Shown: positions 1-9,533 of the stretch, piece after piece
How positions within the stretch are numbered: the stretch's first letter is position 1
Layout: each line of letters begins with the position of its first letter
Source of the DNA: Patiria miniata
Taxonomy: Eukaryota > Echinodermata > Asteroidea > Valvatida > Asterinidae
Length of the DNA: 64,000 nucleotides
NCBI RefSeq assembly: GCF_015706575.1
Contig: NW_024037064.1
Span: forward strand, 14,919,606-14,983,605
Direction: 5' to 3'
The notes under the pieces: generated by a model
What the model was told of the DNA's origin: nothing
The model's input: the letters and a program-made list of their open reading frames with translations, nothing else
Databases searched by the model: none
Translations under genes and position numbers: made by a program

Positions 1-257
1 TTAATGTTGATATTACTTACGTTCATCTTTATTTATTTATTTATTTTTCCCTTCATAGTTAAAGAATTATGTATGTTATTTTGTTTACTTGGTTAAATGA
101 AGAAGAAAGAAAGAAAGGAGATTGAAAGAAATAAGAAAAGAAAAAAATAAACTGTTGTCTGTCACTTTCAATTTTGTAATGCTTATTGTTAAACAAAACT
201 TTCTTTTTAATAAATTGAAGGGGGGAATAATAAACTAAAGGGGGAGGGAGGGTAGGA
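1..257. other. AT-rich flank, no gene seen
   Basis: AT-rich sequence with a short TTTA-type run near 31-50 and a GA-rich stretch near 98-150. No gene is recognisable. It may still belong to the Polinton that follows; its terminal inverted repeat is not in view. Confidence 0.5.
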
Positions 258-974
258 GTGAAAACTTTAGCTTTTAAAAAGAACTACATTACAAAAATAG
301 ATTCATTTGATCAAATGGATTCGCGACTTAAACATCCTTTTACTGGCGTAATCACTGGTCCAACTGGAAGCGGGAAAACACAGTTTGTAAAGGGTCTTAT
401 TCTAGCTGAGGGAAATACACTGATTGAACCTGCTATTGATAATATTATTTGGTGTTACGGGGAATATCAAGATGCTTACGACCATCTGGCTAGTCTGGTC
501 CCTCGGATACGATTTGTGGAGGGCTACCCCGATGATCTATTGGAGTCCCTGGACCGAAGTCAAAGAAACCTGGTTGTGATAGACGATCTCATGTCCGAAA
601 GCGGGAACAATGTTAAGGTCACTGAACTATTTACCAAGGGTAGTCATCACAGAAACCTATCCGTTTTTCTCATACTACAGAATTTATTTTACAAGGGGAA
701 GGAAATGCGAACCATTAGTTTGAACGCTCATTACATGGTTCTGTTTAAAAACCCGAGAGACGCTTCGCAAATTACACATTTAGCGCGCCAAATGTACCCC
801 ACTAAGTCCAAGTATATGATGGAGGCCTACCGCGATGCGACATCCGCCCCCTACGGCTATCTCTTCGTAGATTTAAAGCCAGAAACCCCCGAAATTGTAC
901 GTCTCAGAACCAGAATTTTTTCCCGGCGAATATCCCATCGTTTACACTCCAAAGGTATAAAGGATTGTGTTTAG
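258..974 (+). CDS. Polinton packaging ATPase (FtsK/HerA, A32-like)
   Basis: A 238-residue ORF with a P-loop (GPTGSGKT, about residues 34-41) and a hydrophobic stretch ending in a Walker B-like VVIDDL (about 106-111). In Polintons and related viruses this ATPase is thought to drive genome packaging into the capsid. It is the first gene of the block; the small ORF starting at 997 follows closely. The assignment rests on motifs and neighbours. Confidence 0.85.
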   Translation: MKTLAFKKNYITKIDSFDQMDSRLKHPFTGVITGPTGSGKTQFVKGLILAEGNTLIEPAIDNIIWCYGEYQDAYDHLASLVPRIRFVEGYPDDLLESLDRSQRNLVVIDDLMSESGNNVKVTELFTKGSHHRNLSVFLILQNLFYKGKEMRTISLNAHYMVLFKNPRDASQITHLARQMYPTKSKYMMEAYRDATSAPYGYLFVDLKPETPEIVRLRTRIFSRRISHRLHSKGIKDCV

Positions 975-996
975 AACGGACGGCAATCATTTGAAG

Positions 997-1323
997 ATGT
1001 CGAGGCGTGTGCATCACAACGCTCCCTACCTGCATGTGCTGGCTAAGGGAAGCGACAAGCAACGACAGGGTGTGATACAAGGAGCCAACAAGGAACTGAT
1101 ACATTGTTTGTGCGAGTGCGCCCTCAACGTTCTCAACGGTAATATTTCCCTCACACCATCCCAGAAGAAAAAGTTAATCAAATACAAGCGTCAAATGCGA
1201 GTTCTCAGCAATAAGAAACTCAGCGTTCAAAAGAAAAAGAAAGTATTACGTCAGAAAGGAGGTTTTCTCGGTGCTTTACTCACTCCAATATTGGGCGCTC
1301 TTGGTGGATTATTGTTAAAATAA
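997..1323 (+). CDS. Polinton small basic protein with hydrophobic tail
   Basis: About 108 residues, rich in Lys and Arg in the middle, ending in a Gly/Leu-rich hydrophobic segment. The start at 997 (MSRR) is preferred to an in-frame Met ten codons earlier. It lies between the ATPase and another small ORF. I recognise it only as a protein of the Polinton gene block; its function is unknown. Confidence 0.6.
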   Translation: MSRRVHHNAPYLHVLAKGSDKQRQGVIQGANKELIHCLCECALNVLNGNISLTPSQKKKLIKYKRQMRVLSNKKLSVQKKKKVLRQKGGFLGALLTPILGALGGLLLK

Positions 1324-1325
1324 AC

Positions 1326-1829
1326 ATGGAGCACACCAAGAAAATGGTTCTGGTACCTCAGGAAACGTTGACAAAACTTCAATCGACCAGACGATTGGAA
1401 CAAACACCGACCACGCGCGTGGTACACAGTTTAGATGGTGAGATAAGAGAGCTACTGGAAAGGAAAAACCTTTCAGACGAGGATAAAATTAAACTGTACC
1501 ACCAGACGCTGCACAGATACATTAACTTAAATAAACAAAGAATGGCACCGCTGACTATGACTTTAGAAACCAAGAAGACGGATGATCAACCACCCAAACT
1601 GGAGCCGATGCCGCACGGTCCACCGAAGTTGGAGCGTGAACTTAGCTTTGGTGATTCCTCTAAACTAAAAGTACACTTGAAGGAAGAACCAGAGGAAGAA
1701 GAGTCTTTTCACCTACCCCGATTGTTTGCCGAAGCGTCCCATCTGAAAACTACACCCAAAGCGAGGAAAAAGAAAACAATGGCGAGTACAAGCACACCGC
1801 GTTCGAAACCCAAATGGACTCCCTATTAA
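1326..1829 (+). CDS. Polinton-associated ORF, unknown function
   Basis: A 167-residue charged protein starting two bases after the previous stop. The N-terminal half looks helical; the C-terminal half is rich in Pro, Glu and Lys with a basic tail. No catalytic motif is visible. It is placed with the Polinton by position and strand only. Confidence 0.5.
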   Translation: MEHTKKMVLVPQETLTKLQSTRRLEQTPTTRVVHSLDGEIRELLERKNLSDEDKIKLYHQTLHRYINLNKQRMAPLTMTLETKKTDDQPPKLEPMPHGPPKLERELSFGDSSKLKVHLKEEPEEEESFHLPRLFAEASHLKTTPKARKKKTMASTSTPRSKPKWTPY

Positions 1830-1873
1830 TACGCACACACTACCCCGACTTAATCATTTGAGACTACCTCATC

Positions 1874-1984
1874 ATGGAGTGCTGTCCACCGAAACCGGGT
1901 TGTGGATTTAAACAACTCGCGAAAAAATTCGTTGTTGGTGCATCTGCTGTCGCAGTAGTGTCATTATACAAAACACAGATTTAA
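1874..1984 (+). CDS. Possible very small membrane protein of the Polinton
   Basis: A 36-codon ORF with a Cys/Pro-rich start and a short hydrophobic stretch (FVVGASAVAVVSL). It sits just ahead of the integrase region. Small hydrophobic ORFs are common in such elements, but this could be chance. Confidence 0.3.
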   Translation: MECCPPKPGCGFKQLAKKFVVGASAVAVVSLYKTQI

Positions 1985-2145
1985 GTGATGGCGCAGAACG
2001 AAACGTACCTGAAACGAGTGTACTACAACCCCCAACATCCGGCCGGTTTTGGTGGTGTGGAAGCTGTCTACCGTGCTGCCCAAAAAGACGGCGTCGACAC
2101 CAACCGGAGTCAAATTAGAACCTGGTTAAGTCAGCAACCGACTTA

Positions 2146-2569
2146 GGCGAGCCCTCAAATTAGAATCCCTCCCCAGACCGTTCGGGGTTGAGCCCGCCCA
2201 GTATGTTGAAGGGATTGGGACCTTGCATGGAACCGATCGGCCTGGATTAACTCCACCAGGCTTCAGCACCATGGCTCTGGCTCATCACAAAGGAACCAAT
2301 TTGCCACGCGCTAATCCTCCAGTAGGCAACAATGACCGTGATGAGATTCATAGAAGTTGCCGCTGGAATCCCAGCGGGCCGAATAATCCTCCAACAATGG
2401 CCAGACTTCAATTTATGTTGCCTATTGTGAAACCCTGAGTCACCAGTTTGGACCGATTGGGGCGTCACGCTTCAGTGACCGGGCGGCTTCTGGCTTCGTA
2501 CCGATTGGGGTGAAAGAAATTAGCATACCGGACCCGGTACCCGAACGGTCTGTTATCTGATGGCTCGCC
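2146..2569. mobile_element. Small non-autonomous DNA transposon (MITE), Harbinger-like
   Basis: A 424-bp insertion with imperfect terminal inverted repeats: it begins GGCGAGCC and ends GGCTCGCC, and a second shared block (agaccgttcggg at about 2175-2186, cccgaacggtct at 2540-2551) extends the match. It is flanked on both sides by TTA (2143-2145 and 2570-2572). A TWA target duplication with G/C-rich ends is typical of PIF/Harbinger elements. It encodes no transposase and lies inside the integrase region of the Polinton. Confidence 0.65.
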
Positions 2570-2621
2570 TTACACACTACACAAACCCATACGCAGGCAT
2601 TTTCAACGGAACAGAGTCATC

Positions 2622-3491
2622 GTGGGTGGTATTGACCAGCAGTGGCAGGCGGATCTGGTGGACATGAGATCACTCAGTCGGTTTAATGGAAACTACAAAT
2701 ATTTGTTGACGTGTATCGATATATTGTCGAAATACACCTGGGCAATTCCAATCAAGAATAAGACCGGTTCTTCGCTTATTGACGGCTTCAAGACAATCTT
2801 GAAAAGCGGACGGAAACCCACAGTTCTACAGACCGATAAAGGCACCGAGTTCACCAATCATCCATTCCAGTCATTTCTCGAAAAAAATAAAATTGGTTTC
2901 TTCACGACTCAGAATGAAACAAAAGCCAGCGTGGTGGAGAGATTCAACAGAACGCTCAAGACAAAAATGTACAAATATTTCACGGCCACAAACAGCCACG
3001 TGTACATAAAAGCTTTGCCGAAATTAATGACGGCGTACAATCACGCTTACCACCGAAGCATAAAGACCACCCCGGCCTCGGTAAATAGCGACAATGCCGA
3101 AACTGTATGGAGAAACCTGTACGACGAGAACAGTAACGCGGACAAACCCATTTCTTACAAGTTCAATGTTGGGGACACAGTGCGCATCAGTATGGCTGCA
3201 CGACCATTTAGGAAAGGTTACCTTCCAAACTGGACCACTGAACTATTCACCGTTAGTGCTCGTATTCCGCGCAATCCTCCCGTGTACAAGTTGAAAGATT
3301 ACGATTCCGAGGAGTTGGACGGGACATTCTACGAACACGAAATACAACCAGCGGTTCAATTGGGCGACCTGTACCAAGTGGAAAAAGTACTCCAGACGCG
3401 GAAAAGGCGGGGAAAATTGGAGTATTTTGTCAAGTGGTTGGGCTACCCAGGCAAGTTTAACAGTTGGGTGACAAGTCTGCGCAAGTTATAA
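2622..3491 (+). CDS. Polinton integrase: catalytic core and chromodomain
   Basis: A 289-residue ORF with a retroviral-type (rve) integrase core: the WQADLVDM segment, then QTDKGTEF and the conserved VVERFNRTLK region fit the D, D and E blocks of the family. The C-terminal 50 residues (YQVEKVLQTRKRRG...YFVKWLGY) are a chromodomain, common in Polinton and chromovirus integrases and thought to steer insertion to marked chromatin. A MITE sits just upstream, inside the integrase region. Confidence 0.88.
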   Translation: MGGIDQQWQADLVDMRSLSRFNGNYKYLLTCIDILSKYTWAIPIKNKTGSSLIDGFKTILKSGRKPTVLQTDKGTEFTNHPFQSFLEKNKIGFFTTQNETKASVVERFNRTLKTKMYKYFTATNSHVYIKALPKLMTAYNHAYHRSIKTTPASVNSDNAETVWRNLYDENSNADKPISYKFNVGDTVRISMAARPFRKGYLPNWTTELFTVSARIPRNPPVYKLKDYDSEELDGTFYEHEIQPAVQLGDLYQVEKVLQTRKRRGKLEYFVKWLGYPGKFNSWVTSLRKL

Positions 3492-3541
3492 AACGTCCGT
3501 GACGCGAGTATTTACCTACACAGTTAAAGCTAAGCTTCGTC

Positions 3542-4285
3542 ATGGCGGACTCGTTTTACGTCACGCTCCCTAGCAACAGTTCTATGGATACTCACCCTAA
3601 CAACACCTTGAGTCATTTTTTTGTAAATTTACCCTCACCCCTGTCTTTTGAGGGAGACTGGGAAGTGGCATTGGCCGAAGTAACTTACCCTCACCGTTGG
3701 TTGAACGTGACCGAAGGTAACCTGGTGGCGTGCTCGGGTGGAGAAACAGATTCCAGATTTCACTTTCATCGCGTACCGGAGGGGTACTACCCAACACCTG
3801 AAGAACTATTCGACAGCTTTGAACCTCCCATCGAGCACGACGGACAAGTCCGATTCAAGTACAACAAATTCATTCAAAAAGTCATCATAAAGACAAACGA
3901 CAGCGTGGTGCTTAAATTACTGGGTCGTCTAGCGAACCTACTCGGTTTTGACGATGGTGCAACTGTGTCGGGTATCAAAAAGAGTACGAGGGTGGTGGAC
4001 CTGCAGCCATTCTATGCGTTATTTATCTACTCTAATATTGTGGAGTACCACACCGTAGGAGACACGCGGGCCCCCTTATTACGCATCGTGAATGTGGACG
4101 GGAAGTATGGAGAAACCGTTACAAAAATCTACGACAGTCCTCATTACATGCCCCTGAAGCACAAGTTTTTGGACATGATCGAAATCAATATAAGGGACGG
4201 GACGGGTGAACTTATTCCATTTGTTACCGGGAGAGTCATCGTGAAACTTCACTTTCGAAAGAAGCGCTCGTCCTACTTCTATTAA
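3542..4285 (+). CDS. Polinton minor capsid (penton-like) protein
   Basis: A 247-residue ORF starting MADSFYVTLPSNSS, with the FEGDWEVALAEVTYP segment typical of the single-jelly-roll minor capsid protein of Polintons. It lies between the integrase and a small basic ORF, in the order seen in other Polintons. It presumably forms capsid vertices. The assignment is from recognised sequence style and context. Confidence 0.75.
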   Translation: MADSFYVTLPSNSSMDTHPNNTLSHFFVNLPSPLSFEGDWEVALAEVTYPHRWLNVTEGNLVACSGGETDSRFHFHRVPEGYYPTPEELFDSFEPPIEHDGQVRFKYNKFIQKVIIKTNDSVVLKLLGRLANLLGFDDGATVSGIKKSTRVVDLQPFYALFIYSNIVEYHTVGDTRAPLLRIVNVDGKYGETVTKIYDSPHYMPLKHKFLDMIEINIRDGTGELIPFVTGRVIVKLHFRKKRSSYFY

Positions 4286-4290
4286 TCATC

Positions 4291-4716
4291 ATGAAGAGTC
4301 ATTACCTACCCAATAGTAAACACTACGAAGATTATTATGTTGGCCAGGTGGGGCGCGGTCTCCCCGTGTTCACTGGTCTGAGAAGTCAGAGAGGGTATGG
4401 ACTTGGAGGGATTTTAAGCGGACTTTTCCGGTCGGCCATGCCTCTGATCAAACAAGGCGCTAAAACGTTGGGTCGCGAAGCGCTTCGTACCGGTGTAGGA
4501 ATCGCGCAGGATGCGATGGAGGGAAAAAGTATCAAATCATCTGCCAAAAACCGACTTCGACACGCTGGACGTAATCTGGCCCACTCGGCTCTTCGAGGCG
4601 TGGATGCCCGACTCTCACGAGGTCCACGACGTGGTATAAAAAGGAAAGCAAACGGCAGACGCGCCACTTCCTCTTCTAGCAGGAGAGTGAAAAGATCACA
4701 AGACATATTTGATTAA
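4291..4716 (+). CDS. Polinton small basic capsid-associated protein
   Basis: A 141-residue ORF starting five bases after the penton-like gene. It has a Gly-rich region with a predicted amphipathic stretch (about residues 35-65) and a strongly basic Arg/Ser tail. This resembles the small core or membrane-active proteins encoded between the two capsid genes of Polintons and adenoviruses. The exact role is not shown by the sequence. Confidence 0.55.
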   Translation: MKSHYLPNSKHYEDYYVGQVGRGLPVFTGLRSQRGYGLGGILSGLFRSAMPLIKQGAKTLGREALRTGVGIAQDAMEGKSIKSSAKNRLRHAGRNLAHSALRGVDARLSRGPRRGIKRKANGRRATSSSSRRVKRSQDIFD

Positions 4717-4924
4717 GCGTTTTGCAAGCTAACCCACAGTCAGTCATTATGTCGTTGTTACACAATAACTCGTGCGAATGCACTAAATCTGAACTTGATA
4801 TTTTTCTTTACCACCAACACAAACGAGCATAGAACGTGGTCAGTGGCAGGAATTTCACCCGATTTCTACCATTTCTGATGGAGGACCGATAGAATTTTTC
4901 GTACCGGGATCCGGAGAAGAATAC

Positions 4925-6232
4925 ATGGATCTCAACCAAACCCAGTTGTACGTCAGAGCGAAAATCACCAAAGCGGACGGCTCCAACCTGACAGACGCCG
5001 ACCACGTGGGTCCCGTCAACTTACTTCTACAGTCCCTATTCAGCCAGATTGATGTGAGTCTGAACGAACGTCTGATCTCCCCCTCCACACCTACCTACCC
5101 CTATCGCGCCATAATCGAAACACTGCTCAGCTACGGCAGCGATGCTCAAATCTCTCAGCTGACTGCCGCTTTGTTCTATAAAGACACCGCCGGCAAAATG
5201 GACAGCGCAAACCCTACAGCGGCAGACGATGCGGTCAACCATGGGCTGAAGAAGAGATACCAGTTTACAAAGGGAAGCAGCGAGGTGGACATGATCGGCC
5301 CGATTCACAGCGACATTTTCTTTCAAGACAATCACATGCTGAATGGCGTGGACTTGAAATTGAAACTGATTCGCAGCAGCAACGCGTTCTGTCTCATGGC
5401 CGCTGGGGGAAACCCCACCTACAAAGTGGTCATCCTAAACGCGTCCGTTTTTGTCAGGAAAGTCAAAGTCAGTTCGGGCGTTATGCTGGGATACATGAAA
5501 GCTCTGGAGAAAGGCACCGCCAAATACCCCATCAAACGCAATCTGTGCAAGATGGTGTCTGTGCCCCGCGGTAATCTAACCCTCACGCAGGACCACGTGT
5601 TTCTGGGTCAACTTCCAAACCGTATCGTAGTTGGATGTGTGACCAACGAAGCATTTAACGGACGGTATGGGAAAAACCCCTTTAATTTCCAACACATGAA
5701 TATCAACTTTTTGACAGTTCACTTGGACGGGGAACAAATTCCCTATTCACCTCTGAAACCGAAATTTAAAGAACCGGGTAAGAATTACATCAGAGCCTAC
5801 CAGACCCTCTTCTCCGGTGCGGATAAAATGTACCAAGACGAAGGCGTCGCCATCACTCGTGACGACTATCCCGCGGGGTACGCACTGTTTGCGTTTGATC
5901 TGAGCCCCAACCTATCTGTGGGAGGACACTTCAATCTCGTGAGGCGTGGCAACCTGAGACTGGACGTCCACTTTGCCAATCCACTGGAGGCAACCATCAA
6001 CGTCATCATCTACGCCGAGTTCAACAACATCATAGAAATTGACCAGGTTTTACCAAGCATTACTTCAGAGGCGTTTTTGCCTGCGATCAGCTGCCTAAGC
6101 ACTACGTGCCCCGACCGAGCGCCCTCATTTTTAATACGGACCCATCCACGAAACCCGGTCAGCACTGGGTGGCCATTTACATCACGCGGGATGGGGAGGG
6201 AGAGTATTTCGATTCCTACGGACAACCGATGA
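4925..6232 (+). CDS. Polinton major capsid protein (double jelly-roll) region
   Basis: A long ORF with features of the Polinton major capsid protein, such as LYVRAKITKADG, the SDIFFQDNHMLNGVDLKLKL region and a late GGHFNLVRRGNLRLDVHF block. The product is expected to form the capsid shell. It follows the penton-like and small basic genes and precedes the protease, the usual order. Confidence 0.8.
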   Translation: MDLNQTQLYVRAKITKADGSNLTDADHVGPVNLLLQSLFSQIDVSLNERLISPSTPTYPYRAIIETLLSYGSDAQISQLTAALFYKDTAGKMDSANPTAADDAVNHGLKKRYQFTKGSSEVDMIGPIHSDIFFQDNHMLNGVDLKLKLIRSSNAFCLMAAGGNPTYKVVILNASVFVRKVKVSSGVMLGYMKALEKGTAKYPIKRNLCKMVSVPRGNLTLTQDHVFLGQLPNRIVVGCVTNEAFNGRYGKNPFNFQHMNINFLTVHLDGEQIPYSPLKPKFKEPGKNYIRAYQTLFSGADKMYQDEGVAITRDDYPAGYALFAFDLSPNLSVGGHFNLVRRGNLRLDVHFANPLEATINVIIYAEFNNIIEIDQVLPSITSEAFLPAISCLSTTCPDRAPSFLIRTHPRNPVSTGWPFTSRGMGRESISIPTDNR

Positions 6233-6528
6233 ATATACCCCGGGTCAAGAAATTCCTCAAGAAAAATGTGACGTGTACCCGCTACAACCACCAACCCCTG
6301 CAGGGACCACTGTCAGCCGTGTGTGGACAATACTCCATCTTTTTCCTGTTACAGCGTTGTCGGGGACTCACCATGTACAAAATCACGCTCCTGTTTTCTT
6401 CAGATAAACGAGACAATGACATACTCGTTAACGATTTTATACGAAAACATTTTCCTCGCGTAAATACATCGGTGTATGACGAACAGTTTCTTGTAAGGCA
6501 AATAGCCAGAGCTTTGTTAGAGAACTAG
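6106..6528 (+). CDS. Polinton cysteine protease (adenain/Ulp1-like)
   Basis: It contains the HWVAIYI segment with the catalytic-type His, an acidic residue in the following EYFDSYG block, and the VCGQYSIFFL segment with the nucleophile-type Cys. These are landmarks of the adenovirus-type maturation protease in Polintons, which trims capsid proteins. It is the last Polinton part before the histone array. Confidence 0.8.
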   Translation: MPRPSALIFNTDPSTKPGQHWVAIYITRDGEGEYFDSYGQPMNIPRVKKFLKKNVTCTRYNHQPLQGPLSAVCGQYSIFFLLQRCRGLTMYKITLLFSSDKRDNDILVNDFIRKHFPRVNTSVYDEQFLVRQIARALLEN

Positions 6529-6607
6529 ACTTCTACTAATGTTCATTATTATTACTGTTGGTATTACTATTATTATGTCCCGTTTGGTTTTGAAGCCTTC
6601 AAAATTT

Positions 6608-6976
6608 CTATTTTGAAGTCGTGTACTTGGTGACGGCCTTGGTGCCTTCGCTGACTGCATGCTTAGCAAGCTCCCCGGGAAGAAGTAGGCGTACTGCTGT
6701 CTGCACTTCACGGCTTGTGATGGTGGACTTCTTGTTGTAGAGAGCGAGGCGAGAAGATTCGCTGGCGATGCGCTCAAACACGTCGTTGACAAAGCTGTTC
6801 ATGATGCTCATTGCCTTGCTCGAGATTCCGGTGTCGGGGTGCACCTGTTTCATCACTTTGTAGATGTAGATGCCGTAGCTCTCCTTGCGACGCCGGTGCC
6901 TCTTTTTGTTGGCGCTAACCGGACCCTTAGTATTTCCGGCCTTCTTCTGACCTTTTCCGCTAACTTTGGGAGCCAT
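6608..6976 (-). CDS. Histone H2B, copy 1 (3' hairpin lost)
   Basis: A 122-residue H2B: basic tail, then the histone fold from [23 protein letters not shown] to the C-terminal AVTKYTTSK helix with the usual ubiquitin-acceptor Lys. It pairs with H2A in the nucleosome. The protein equals the other intact copies. The gene's own promoter (7011-7048) is present. However, homology to other units stops at about 6579, just inside the trailing edge of the 3' hairpin, so this copy has no histone hairpin and instead runs into Polinton flank. It probably cannot make a normally processed histone mRNA. Confidence 0.96.
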   Translation of the reverse strand: MAPKVSGKGQKKAGNTKGPVSANKKRHRRRKESYGIYIYKVMKQVHPDTGISSKAMSIMNSFVNDVFERIASESSRLALYNKKSTITSREVQTAVRLLLPGELAKHAVSEGTKAVTKYTTSK

Positions 6977-7010
6977 ATTGGAGGACTTGGAATGTATCGG
7001 ATCGTGAGAT

Positions 7011-7048
7011 CGAATGAAAGACCAGCACGTCTTGGCCGGCTTTTATTG
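7011..7048 (-). promoter_or_regulatory. H2B promoter: TATA-like box and cap site
   Basis: On the minus strand an AATAAAAG TATA-like box (7040-7048) lies about 28 nt before CATTCG (7011-7016), which fits the sea-urchin histone cap consensus. Other H2B copies share it. In unit 3 the box reads AATAAATACC. Confidence 0.6.
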
Positions 7049-7620
7049 TGCACAGCTTGGATTCTGACCACCCATGCATCGTCCACTTTCCCGCCAGTGA
7101 CCGCTTACCCATGCGTGAAGAAAGCGGTATGCGTGCATAGTTATACAATGCACGCACGGCACGACCCCCCCCCCCCTCCCCGGCAAGGGTATTTTTAGCC
7201 TTTTTCTCAGACTGACACGTGTATAAGTGTCCTTCTTAAATATTATTGTCTACTGAATTTCTGGGAAATAATAAAGTCATCTCCAGCGGAGGGCGAATTA
7301 ATATGTCGTAGTGCACCAATACTTCTTTAAATGTTGTTTCCCCCTTATGCACCATCCATTTATAATGAATCATACAATGTAACGCAAAACCGACGAAAAT
7401 AAGAGAACGAGTACCTGTAATTGTCAAAACAGATAGGAAATATATATCATTATTACCATGCCCATAACAATTCAATTTTGCCTGGAACACGTTTCGGATG
7501 AGGCATACGTATAGAACCCAAAAAGTGGAATGTATTTGGACAGAATATCAACAATAATAATTCGGAAAAAAAATCAACGGCCCTTTATTCTTTATTTGAA
7601 GGAAAACTCAGGGATTGGAC
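7049..7620. other. H2B-H3 spacer with variable poly-C tract
   Basis: No gene seen. It holds the upstream region of H2B, a C-run ending in TCCCC (from 7165) whose length differs between units (12, 11, 13, 15 and 12 C in units 1 to 5), then AT-rich sequence. The same spacer lies at 18903-19474, 29960-30532, 39772-40346 and 52344-52918. Confidence 0.7.
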
Positions 7621-7644
7621 TTAATCTCTCTTTGAAGAAGTAGT

Positions 7645-7660
7645 GGCTCTGAAAAGAGCC
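7645..7660 (-). terminator. H3-1 histone 3' hairpin
   Basis: The minus strand reads GGCTCTTTTCAGAGCC, a 6-bp stem with a 4-nt loop: the metazoan histone pre-mRNA 3' end signal bound by SLBP. It lies 34 nt past the stop. The purine-rich CTTCAAAGAGAGATT (7623-7637), a histone downstream element expected to pair with U7 snRNA, follows it. Confidence 0.95.
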
Positions 7661-7694
7661 GTTAGTTTTATTTCTTTTTGCGCACACAACGTGC

Positions 7695-8234
<540 letters not shown>

Positions 8235-8732
8235 TGCTTCGGGGGCCAAGCGGAGACGCTTCAGTGATCACGATTTCCGTACGTTGAAAAAGTATAGACG
8301 TTAAATTTCAATCGAAAATGCTGCTTTTCCGAGCCAATAGTATTATGAGCCCTCGGCAACAGAATCCATTTGGGATCGTTGAGACTACAATATTTCTCCC
8401 ACCCCCTACTTGGGATTAATTGAACCCCAATAAACACCCCCTCCCCCACCCCTAAAAGAAAAGTGACAAACATACGGATTTCCCTGGCTGCTGTTTATGT
8501 TTGTTTTGTAATAAAGACAATAATCACACACACCCATTCGCGAACAAAATGTCACGGATCCCTCTATACGTTCCCCGCTATATCCTGAGACGAGCACCCA
8601 GTAATTATTACTTAATCGACTTTGACAAAAAAATGGAGACCAGACATGTTTTACAGTGGAAATAGGGAGGGGAAAAGCAACTCTAAGAACACACATGACA
8701 AGGACAAGTGAAATCGAGTAAAATCAAGATTC
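8235..8732. other. H3-H4 spacer, no gene seen
   Basis: Upstream region of H3 and downstream region of H4, with a C-rich patch near 8399-8454 and AT-rich sequence. No RNA gene or protein is recognised. It is repeated in every unit. Confidence 0.6.
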
Positions 8733-8755
8733 AATCTCTTTTTTGAAATAGTGGT

Positions 8756-8771
8756 GGCTCTGAAAAGAGCC
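8756..8771 (-). terminator. H4-1 histone 3' hairpin
   Basis: Same 16-nt hairpin, 27 nt past the H4 stop. The purine-rich TTCAAAAAAGAGATT lies just beyond, at 8733-8747. Confidence 0.93.
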
Positions 8772-8798
8772 GTTCGGTTTGATTTTTGGATATGGTGT

Positions 8799-9029
8799 CT
8801 AGCCGCCGAAGCCGTACAGCGTGCGTCCCTGTCTCTTCAGCGCATACACCACGTCCATTGCAGTGACAGTCTTCCTCTTGGCGTGCAAGATACGCTTGAC
8901 TCCTCCGCGGCGGGCCAGCCGACGAATGGCTGGTTTAGTGATTCCCTGGATGTTATCTCGGAGAACCTTGCGGTGTCGCTTGGCACCCCCTTTGCCTAGT
9001 CCCTTTCCTCCTTTGCCACGGCCAGACAT
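8799..9029 (-). CDS. Histone H4, copy 1, internally deleted
   Basis: A 76-residue reading frame. Residues 1-47 and 76-103 (Met counted) match H4 exactly, but residues 48-75, the end of helix 1 through most of helix 2, are missing and replaced by one Leu. Compared with H4-2 this is an 81-bp in-frame loss with the join at about 8886-8888. The frame stays open and the promoter and 3' hairpin are intact, so a mutant mRNA could be made, but the histone fold cannot form normally. Probably a pseudogene. Confidence 0.93.
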
Positions 9030-9061
9030 GTTTGTGTCTCCTCAGTCGGTTGTAGATGATT

Positions 9062-9098
9062 CAATGGCCATCCCAGCCCCGGCGAGGCAACTTATAGG
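9062..9098 (-). promoter_or_regulatory. H4 promoter: TATA box and cap region
   Basis: The minus strand has CCTATAAG (9091-9098) about 29 nt before CCATTG (9062-9067), the likely cap region. The same elements lie before H4-2 (20997-21033), H4-4 and H4-5. Confidence 0.55.
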
Positions 9099-9323
9099 AC
9101 ATGCGCGGACGCGATATGAGCATGCGAAGCCATCAACTGTTACGGCGCCCTCTGGCGACCAATCGTGGCAGGAGCACTCATCCTGGGAAACAAACAAATC
9201 AGAAGCAAAACAAGGGGGAAAAGGGATAACAAATAAGAAAAGGAAGAAGATGCCTAGAAACATATTGCAACGAGACTCAAACAATACATTTATAACCAGA
9301 CACAGAGGGGTCGTGGCCAAGCC

Positions 9324-9354
<31 letters not shown>

Positions 9355-9533
9355 CTTGAACGGAAATCAATGAAAACGCCAACATCATAATTTAACAAGA
9401 CTTTACACACTTACTAATATTTACCGTAATTCAATGTGAAAGCCCTGTCACCAAAACGTCAAAAGAAAACGAACCTTTAACGACGGGGCACCGTAGTCAG
9501 AACCTGTTTTTGTATTAATTGATGTTCCCCGAA
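9099..9533. other. H4-U2 spacer with poly-T tract
   Basis: No gene seen. It contains a T-run at 9324-9350 (27 T here, 25 in unit 2, 24 in unit 4, 25 in unit 5; absent from unit 3 by deletion). Near the U2 end, minus-strand ATACAAAAACAGG (about 9502-9514) is a weak candidate for the snRNA 3' box. Confidence 0.5.

Larger units (their letters stand above)
258..6578 (+). mobile_element. Polinton/Maverick element, partial fossil
   Basis: A block of plus-strand ORFs carries the typical Polinton parts: FtsK/HerA-type packaging ATPase, retroviral-type integrase with a C-terminal chromodomain, penton-like and double-jelly-roll capsid proteins, and an adenain/Ulp1-like cysteine protease. No protein-primed DNA polymerase and no terminal inverted repeats lie in the window, so it is incomplete here. 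Most parts remain open, which suggests a fairly young copy, but it looks broken in a few places, including one insertion of another element (2146-2569). Its right edge meets the histone array at about 6578. Confidence 0.85.

Noticed and set aside
9324-9350. Poly-A tail of a retroposed gene (minus strand)
   Set aside because: No target duplication or recognisable gene lies next to it; treated as a homopolymer of variable length.
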